Of a stretch of DNA of 11,985 nucleotides, positions 7,832 to 11,985 are shown piece after piece (position 1 is the stretch's first letter; each line of letters begins with the position of its first letter). The DNA is taken from contig CAYWMN010000106.1 in assembly GCA_964459065.1 (NCBI GenBank), positions 1 through 11,985 on the forward strand, read 5' to 3'. Source of the stretch: JAMCXS01 sp964459065 (GTDB taxonomy: Bacteria > Acidobacteriota > Terriglobia > UBA7540). Below the pieces are notes generated by a model. The model saw only the letters and a program-made list of their open reading frames with translations. It had not been told where the DNA came from and did not search any database. The translations under genes and the position numbers were made by a program.

Positions 7832-7862
7832 TTAAATAAGTACTCTATTCTATACTATTTAA
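7832..7862. promoter_or_regulatory. Candidate regulator-binding inverted repeat upstream of lysR
   Basis: TTAAATAAGTA (7832-7842) and TACTATTTAA (7853-7862) form a 10-bp inverted repeat with one extra A in the left arm, separated by 10 nt. It is strikingly AT-rich against its surroundings and sits 18-48 nt upstream of the lysR start, overlapping the most likely -10 region. LysR regulators usually bind AT-rich interrupted dyads of about this size, so autoregulation is plausible; binding is inference. Confidence 0.45.
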
Positions 7863-7879
7863 CCCCTTTTCGGGGGCAA
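7849..7879 (-). promoter_or_regulatory. Weak candidate promoter for the lysR-led operon
   Basis: On the minus strand TTGCCC (7879-7874) and TATAGA (7854-7849) could be -35 and -10 boxes, but the spacer of 19 bp is long and the -35 match is only partial. The -10 overlaps the inverted repeat at 7832-7862, and a small dyad CCCC-GAAAA-GGGG (7863-7875) lies in the spacer. This is the best candidate I see for driving the five-gene run. Confidence 0.3.
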
Positions 7880-8010
7880 AATACAGGCCTCCGGCCGGAA
7901 AATGGCGTCTTTAGGAGTAACCGCCGGATTATCGGGCGCTCGGCGGCAAGGTTCCTCAGTCCAGCTTCGAATATTCCCTGCGGGGCATTGCTCGAAGTGA
8001 AGCGCCGGGT

Positions 8011-8040
8011 TTGACTTCTCGGCGAAACCCTGCCTAACAT
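8011..8040 (+). promoter_or_regulatory. Sigma70-like promoter for the TPR gene
   Basis: TTGACT (8011-8016) and TAACAT (8035-8040) match the -35 box at 5 of 6 and the -10 box at 4 of 6 positions, with an 18-bp spacer. The predicted start of transcription near 8047 falls at the ribosome site AGAGG (8047-8051), so the leader would be very short. That makes an additional upstream promoter possible. Confidence 0.45.
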
Positions 8041-8056
8041 TCCGGAAGAGGCTGAA

Positions 8057-9001
8057 ATGTTCCAGCGGCGAAAGTGCGTCGCCCCCGGATGGGCGCTGAT
8101 CCTGGTATCGTTCGTTTTGGGGCAGGCGCCGCGTCTTACCGCGCAAGATACCAAGCTGGACCTTATCCAGCAAATCGGATGGGAAATCAACTCCAGACAC
8201 CTTGACGCAGCCCTGGCTCATGCGCGCCGGGGCGTTGCGGAATATCCCGACTCGGCAATCCTCATGCACCTGTTGGGGGTGGCTGAGGCCGAAAAAGGAT
8301 TGCAGAGCCAGGCTCGCCAGAGTTTCTTAAGCGCCATCCGTCTTGATCCCACAATCCCTCAGGATTATTACGACCTCGCTACTCTGGATATGCAATCGGG
8401 GCGATACGCGGAGGCGCGGTCGATGCTGGAGACCTACCTTCGCGTCGATCCAGAAAACGGCAAGGCACACCTGCTGCTGGGAATCGCCTGCCAGAAGGAG
8501 AAAGACGGTTCCGGCGCGATGAAGGAGTTTAAGAAGGCGCTGGCGCTCGCTCCCGAACTGCCTTTGGCGCACTATTATCTGGGCACCGCCTACGAGAGCC
8601 AGGGAAACGCCCAAGCGGCCCTTGAGCAGTATCAAAAGGAGCTTAAGACGACTCCCGGTTTCTACGATACCTACTGGCAGGCTGGAAATCTTGAGCTTTC
8701 TCGCCATGATCTGAAGCCGGCGGAGGACTTGTTTCGCCGGGGCATCGCGCGCAGGCCGCTCCGCTATGAAGCCTACTTCGGGCTGGCAAAAGTCTTTCTG
8801 GCGCGCCAGAAACTGCCCCAGGCCGTTCAGCAGCTTGAAACCGTGATCGCGCTCGACCCTCGAAATATCGAAGCCCACGCCCTGCTGGCCGGCGCCTACA
8901 AAAAAATGGGAAAGACCATGGACGCCGAACGCGAAGATTTAGTGGTGGAGACGCTGCGCAGCCAAAACGGTCCGGCGCCATCAGGCGATTCCGGCCACTA
9001 G
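8057..9001 (+). CDS. Secreted or envelope TPR-repeat protein
   Basis: The 314-residue product starts with a signal peptide: basic RRK at 4-6, hydrophobic GWALILVSFVLG, probable cleavage after LTA at residue 29. The rest, about 33-296, is a run of roughly seven to eight tetratricopeptide repeats of 34 residues. Typical elements are AHLLLGIACQKEKDGSGAM, AHYYLGTAYESQGNAQAAL and AHALLAGAYKKMGKTMDA, with the recurring Asp-Pro turn (LDP, VDP). TPR arrays bind partner proteins and have no catalytic activity of their own. The C-terminal tail (about 300-314) is polar and disordered-looking. The start is supported by AGAGG 5 nt before ATG and by the signal peptide. It is transcribed away from lysR, and a secreted DUF4097-like gene follows after 118 nt, so the pair may act together outside the cytoplasmic membrane. 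The specific role is unknown. Confidence 0.88.
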   Translation: MFQRRKCVAPGWALILVSFVLGQAPRLTAQDTKLDLIQQIGWEINSRHLDAALAHARRGVAEYPDSAILMHLLGVAEAEKGLQSQARQSFLSAIRLDPTIPQDYYDLATLDMQSGRYAEARSMLETYLRVDPENGKAHLLLGIACQKEKDGSGAMKEFKKALALAPELPLAHYYLGTAYESQGNAQAALEQYQKELKTTPGFYDTYWQAGNLELSRHDLKPAEDLFRRGIARRPLRYEAYFGLAKVFLARQKLPQAVQQLETVIALDPRNIEAHALLAGAYKKMGKTMDAEREDLVVETLRSQNGPAPSGDSGH

Positions 9002-9119
9002 AGATTAGACTGCCAGCTGCGTGCGGCGTTGCGAGCCGGGAAGCCGGCCGATTGATGAACGGTGGGCCACCTCGAGGGGCGCCGGGTGTTCGCATCGTTT
9101 GCCAAGACCAGGGGCAATA

Positions 9120-9836
9120 ATGGGGAAGACGGCAACAACCGATTGCGCGACCCTTGATGCCGGCTCAAAGCAGCGCGCCTGCCTGCTTTTTGTATTCTTA
9201 TTCGGCCTCCTTTCTTTTTGCCCTCCGCTTCGGGCTGATGAGTTCCACCGGGTGTCGCATTACCAGGTGCGGCTGTTTTCCTACGGAACCTTTACGATGA
9301 ACGTGCGGACGGGCGACATCCAGATTTCGGGATGGGACGAGCCCTACGTCCGGATTGAAGCGGAAAAGGTCGTCGTGGCCGGGTCCCGGCGCAAAGCCTC
9401 GTCGCAGTACAAGCGAGTTCAAATCATTCTGGAGGGCCGCGATAAGCAAGTCCACTTGCGAACCGTCTATCCGCCTCGAAGGCTCTGGCGGCCCTTTCGC
9501 GGAGAATCCAAACTCTCCGTCAACTTTTATATTCACATGCCCTACGATTCCAACCTGGTTCTCAAGTGCGTGGACGGCGATGTCCGGGTGCGGGGAATTA
9601 TTGGCCAGGAACGCCTGATGGTCAATTATGGAGACGTGGAGGTTGATGTCCCCTCGATCGACCGGTTGCGGTCTTTGCATGCCAAGACCTGGCTCGGAAA
9701 CGTTCAGAGCGATCTTCACGGCGAGGATAGTGCAGGCTTTGGCCGGCGGGTGGAATTCTGGAATCCCAACGGCACTCAGGACATTCGGGTGAACGTCCAC
9801 ATGGGCGGCATCTATATCTTCCAATTCTCAGAATGA
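9120..9836 (+). CDS. Secreted beta-rich protein, DUF4097-like
   Basis: From ATG at 9120 (AGGGG 7 nt upstream) the product has 238 residues. Residues 17-39 form a signal peptide (hydrophobic CLLFVFLFGLLSF, cleavage after LRA). A GTG at 9021 would add 33 residues before the signal peptide and is less likely. The mature part is almost all beta strand with repeated turns: NVRTGDIQISGWDEPYVRIEA (61-81), KCVDGDVRVRGI (149-160), NYGDVEVDVPS (169-179), and HMGGIYIF near the end. This alternation of short strands with G-D-[IV]-x-[IV] units is typical of DUF4097 (putative adhesin-like) proteins, here from memory rather than a search. A basic, Pro-rich patch (RTVYPPRRLWRPFRGESK, 114-131) interrupts it. 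It follows the TPR gene in the same direction. The function is unknown; a role in the envelope is inference. Confidence 0.78.
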   Translation: MGKTATTDCATLDAGSKQRACLLFVFLFGLLSFCPPLRADEFHRVSHYQVRLFSYGTFTMNVRTGDIQISGWDEPYVRIEAEKVVVAGSRRKASSQYKRVQIILEGRDKQVHLRTVYPPRRLWRPFRGESKLSVNFYIHMPYDSNLVLKCVDGDVRVRGIIGQERLMVNYGDVEVDVPSIDRLRSLHAKTWLGNVQSDLHGEDSAGFGRRVEFWNPNGTQDIRVNVHMGGIYIFQFSE

Positions 9837-9896
9837 GCTGTTAATCCTGCCAGCGTAAAAGAACCCTTTGCCGGTCATTGGCCCTCGCGCGGTCGA
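9837..9896. other. Convergent intergenic region without a clear terminator
   Basis: The 60 nt between the plus-strand DUF4097-like gene and the minus-strand transporter contain only 4-bp stems (GCTG/CAGC at the left end; GCGC/GCGC at the right end, running into the transporter stop) and no T-run on either strand. Transcription from the two sides may overlap or end by a factor-dependent mechanism. Confidence 0.4.
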
Positions 9897-11135
9897 TCAG
9901 CGCAGTGCGTAGACGAGGATGCCCCCTGCCAGCATGGCCGCGGCGGAGTAGCCAAAGGCGATGGCGGGAGAAAAGGCGGTCCACAAGGCGCCGACCAGCA
10001 CGCTTGCGACCACGTCGCCAATGCCGTTCACCGCGCTCAACACGCCATAGGCGGTGCCGCGGATTTGCTGCTCGACCATGTCTGCCGTGATGGCGCTTTC
10101 GAGAGCTTCTCCAAAGGCCATGTAGAGGCCTCCCAAGGCGAACAAGAGCGTGAGATAGGAGAGGCTCCGAAGGTTCCAAAGGAACGCGGCTGCAAAACCC
10201 GCCGCCGTAAGCGTTCCTGCGAGGTACCCGAGCGCCAGCAGGCCGCGACGGCCCAGACGGTCCGAAAGCGCGCCCACGGGATAAGAAGCTCCGGCGTAGA
10301 CCACGTTGTGCACCACGTAAAGCAGCGCGGCGGTTCTTGCCGCGTAGGTGATTCCCCGGCCCGGAACCAGCAGTTGAGTGGCGGCCAGGATCATCAGCGT
10401 GTGGGCGAAGTCGCCCATCCCGAAAACTCCCACCCCTGCCAGCAAGCGCCGAAAATTTGAGGGCAGGCTCTGAAGCGATGCCAGGAACCTTGTCCTGATG
10501 GGCGGAGAAGGACGTTCGCGGACCAAACCGGCAAAGGTAATTCCTGCCGCCATGCCCGGAATCAGGGTCAGCAGAAAGATCAGGCGAAAAGGCGACGAAG
10601 GCTCGCCGGATGAGGGATGCAGCCAGGTCAGCAGGACGACGGCGACGAGCGGGCCGATGACGGCTCCCACGGTGTCGCCGGCGCGTTCAAATCCGAAAGC
10701 CTTGCCCCGCGATTCGGCCGGCACCGAATCCGCCAGAATGGCGTTGCGCGCCGGCGAGCGGATTCCGCGGCCGAACCAGCCCAGCACGCGGCCCAGCAGC
10801 ACCAGCGGCCAGCCGGCGGCGAAGGCGAATATGGCCGTCGAACCGCCGGTCAGGAAATACCCTCCTGTGGCCAGCGGCTTCCGGCGTCGGCTCCGGTCCG
10901 ATAGCCATCCCGACCCAAGCTTGACAAAACTGGAGACACCGTCCGCGACGCCTTCAATCAGGCCCAGCGCCGCCGCTGATACCCCCATCGCGGTAAGAAA
11001 GCTGGGAAGGATTGCCGTTCCCATCTCGTGGCTGAGATCGGACAACAGGCTGGTTGCGCCCAATCCCACCACCGTGCGGTTGAGCCAGCGGCCTGGTTTT
11101 TCTGCGGCAGTGTCGGAATCGGTTGTCATCGTCAT
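9897..11135 (-). CDS. Major facilitator superfamily (MFS) transporter
   Basis: This 412-residue integral membrane protein has about twelve hydrophobic segments in two halves. The first-half MFS signature GWLSDRSRRRKPLATGG lies at 76-92, between TM2 and TM3, and its second-half counterpart GALSDRLGRRGLLALG lies at 288-303. Residues 123-162 (RGIRSPARNAILADSVP, then FGFERAGDTVGAVIGP) match the TM4-TM5 region of drug/proton-antiporter-like MFS proteins, and FGEALESAITADMV at 341-354 is its counterpart in the second half. The substrate cannot be told; drug or metabolite efflux is only the commonest role in such families. Two ATGs (codons 1 and 3) are close together and either could be used. The gene follows the 144-residue gene and DUF190 on the same strand after a 92-nt gap, so it may have its own promoter or belong to their transcript. 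Confidence 0.9.
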   Translation of the reverse strand: MTMTTDSDTAAEKPGRWLNRTVVGLGATSLLSDLSHEMGTAILPSFLTAMGVSAAALGLIEGVADGVSSFVKLGSGWLSDRSRRRKPLATGGYFLTGGSTAIFAFAAGWPLVLLGRVLGWFGRGIRSPARNAILADSVPAESRGKAFGFERAGDTVGAVIGPLVAVVLLTWLHPSSGEPSSPFRLIFLLTLIPGMAAGITFAGLVRERPSPPIRTRFLASLQSLPSNFRRLLAGVGVFGMGDFAHTLMILAATQLLVPGRGITYAARTAALLYVVHNVVYAGASYPVGALSDRLGRRGLLALGYLAGTLTAAGFAAAFLWNLRSLSYLTLLFALGGLYMAFGEALESAITADMVEQQIRGTAYGVLSAVNGIGDVVASVLVGALWTAFSPAIAFGYSAAAMLAGGILVYALR

Positions 11136-11148
11136 CCCGTGCTTCCCA

Positions 11149-11169
11149 GATCAGCAAAACTTTTTGATC
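11149..11169. promoter_or_regulatory. Interrupted palindrome upstream of the MFS gene
   Basis: GATCA (11149-11153) and TGATC (11165-11169) are inverted arms, and within them CAAAA (11155-11159) pairs with TTTTG (11162-11166). The nested dyad lies 14-34 nt before the MFS start, where a repressor site would be expected. The arms are short and slightly out of register, so this is only a candidate operator. Confidence 0.3.
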
Positions 11170-11227
11170 ATGCGGCGAGCCTTGCGGTGCGTCTGCACTT
11201 CGGCGGCCCGGAAGGCGAAGCCTGCGC

Positions 11228-11662
11228 TTAGTGGTCTGCCAGGATTCGGTTCACAGCCTCGACCTCCTCCGCGAGGTCTGAGCAGCATCCCTTCAGATAA
11301 CCAGCCAGAGGTTTGGGAACTTCTCCGTAGCCCGTGAGGTAACGAGGGTGCAGCTCTTCAATGTTGTTGGTCATCGACGCCACCAGCGCCATCGCCTCAC
11401 GCTGGACGTTCTGCCGGTGAGCTTCCAGCTCCAATTCGCTCTTGATCCGGCTGATGTTCGCGACCAGCGCCGCGACGGCGCTCTCCAATGCCGCCGCCTT
11501 GCGCCGCGGCAGGGCCGCGCGGGTGGTGAAAGCTGATCGGGCGGGATGCAGCAGGCTGAGAAGCTGAAGGCAATAGTCCTCCAGCAATCGCAACCGAACC
11601 GAGAGGATCCGGCGGTGATTGGGGCCGATCCGGATGGTGGGCGGGGTTTTTCCGGGTTCCAT
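11228..11662 (-). CDS. Unrecognised 144-residue helical protein
   Basis: I do not recognise this family. The 144-residue product has no signal peptide and no membrane segment. It looks almost wholly alpha-helical. One helix at about 16-38 is rich in Leu and Arg, and a long amphipathic stretch from about 52 to 106 (AALESAVAALVANISRIKS, then charged residues) could be a coiled coil. It ends with a helix at about 125-142. The segment HPRYLTGYGEVPKPLAGYLKG (about 105-125) breaks the helices and holds most of the distinctive residues; Cys126-Cys127 follow. The ATG has a good ribosome site (GAGG, 6 nt upstream). It starts 30 nt after the DUF190 stop, so the two are probably cotranscribed and a functional link to DUF190 is a fair guess. 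Codon use and GC content look like the neighbours. Confidence 0.75.
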   Translation of the reverse strand: MEPGKTPPTIRIGPNHRRILSVRLRLLEDYCLQLLSLLHPARSAFTTRAALPRRKAAALESAVAALVANISRIKSELELEAHRQNVQREAMALVASMTNNIEELHPRYLTGYGEVPKPLAGYLKGCCSDLAEEVEAVNRILADH

Positions 11663-11692
11663 GGAGCGCCTCGCTTTCGAGAAGTAAGCGGT

Positions 11693-11985
11693 TTATTGCG
11701 CGGAGCGGTAGAGGATCACGCGAACTTTCTCAAGGGTGATCAATCCGCCGTCGACCATTTCATCGAGTTTGGGCAGGATCTTCTCGATGCGTTCGGTGAA
11801 ATCCACAGCTTCAATGACAATCGGCAAGTCTTGCGAGAGCCGCAGAATGTTGGTGGTGTGGTAGAGGCCCTGGCCCCGGCTGTTCGATCCATAGCCGCCG
11901 ATGCCCCGCAGCACGGTGGCGCCGGGAAACCCTTCGTGGCGCAGCAATTCGACGATCGCCTCGTAGAGAGGCTTGTTGTGCCACC
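11693..11985 (-). CDS. DUF190 family protein (PII-like fold), 5' end cut by the window
   Basis: The reading frame stays open to the window edge, so the visible part is the last 96 residues. It includes WHNKPLYEAIVELL, then GATVLRGIGGYG, DLPIVIEAVDF, and a C-terminal part containing LDEMVDGGLITLEKVRVI. These match DUF190 in order and spacing: small trimeric ferredoxin-like proteins structurally related to PII signal proteins, often encoded next to the fluoride exporter gene crcB. The start codon lies beyond 11985; internal TTG/CTG codons near 11947 should not be taken as the start because the family sequence continues upstream. A crcB gene could lie just outside the window, but none is visible. 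The function of DUF190 is poorly established; ligand sensing or regulation of the exporter is inference. Confidence 0.9.
   Translation of the reverse strand, partial: WHNKPLYEAIVELLRHEGFPGATVLRGIGGYGSNSRGQGLYHTTNILRLSQDLPIVIEAVDFTERIEKILPKLDEMVDGGLITLEKVRVILYRSAQ

Noticed and set aside
7902..8000. A 32-codon plus-strand frame (ATG at 7902, stop ending 8000) in the divergent region
   Set aside because: It has no convincing ribosome site and no recognisable product, and it ends before the likely TPR promoter. A leader peptide seems unlikely without an associated attenuator.
9021..9119. GTG start extending the DUF4097-like protein by 33 residues
   Set aside because: It would place a long hydrophilic stretch before the signal peptide; ATG at 9120 has a good ribosome site.
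10498..11337. A 279-codon plus-strand frame across the MFS gene and the following gap
   Set aside because: It has Ser/Pro/Arg-rich content typical of a shadow frame, overlaps two well-supported minus-strand genes and has no motif.
1..11985. Defence system, prophage, insertion sequence, CRISPR array or tRNA/rRNA gene
   Set aside because: I saw no transposase, integrase, nuclease or toxin-antitoxin protein, no regularly spaced direct repeats, and no cloverleaf-like or rRNA sequence.

Overview
The window reads as a high-GC bacterial chromosome segment with ordinary, mostly complete genes and no phage, IS, CRISPR or RNA gene that I can recognise. The mix suggests an Acidobacteriota-like or similar environmental bacterium: a LysR-led aspartate-family operon, a Tat-exported beta-helix protein, a secreted TPR protein beside a DUF4097-like secreted protein, and DUF190. 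This taxonomic guess is inference; no rRNA or marker gene is present to settle it.

Left two thirds (about 1-7814, minus strand): five genes in one direction with short gaps (68, 44, 35 and 24 nt). They are a LysR-type regulator, a monofunctional aspartate kinase, threonine synthase, phosphoenolpyruvate carboxylase (PEPC), and a Tat-signal right-handed beta-helix protein. The three enzymes make metabolic sense together. PEPC makes oxaloacetate, the precursor of aspartate; aspartate kinase commits aspartate to the Lys/Thr/Met branch; threonine synthase closes the threonine branch. Aspartate aminotransferase, aspartate-semialdehyde dehydrogenase, homoserine dehydrogenase and homoserine kinase are not in the window. 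The putative transcript ends at a strong hairpin with a T-rich tail at 21-51, which also looks like a dispersed palindromic (REP-like) element. PEPC carries two substitutions at positions that matter in the E. coli enzyme: Lys for an active-site Arg, and Ser for the Asn of the C-terminal aspartate-inhibitor site.

Divergent region (7815-8056): 242 nt between lysR and a plus-strand gene. It holds an AT-rich 10-bp inverted repeat with one bulged base just upstream of lysR (candidate operator), a small GC dyad, and a good sigma70-like promoter for the plus-strand gene.

Middle (8057-9836, plus strand): a secreted TPR-repeat protein followed by a secreted beta-rich DUF4097-like protein. They are probably cotranscribed and cell-envelope related, with no assigned function.

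Right end (9897-11985, minus strand): an MFS transporter, an unrecognised 144-residue helical protein, and a DUF190 (PII-like fold) gene cut by the window edge. All three point the same way. No clear undescribed defence or mobile system was found. The most informative leads are the regulatory and enzymatic peculiarities of the PEPC/aspartate kinase/threonine synthase operon and the orphan small gene beside DUF190.
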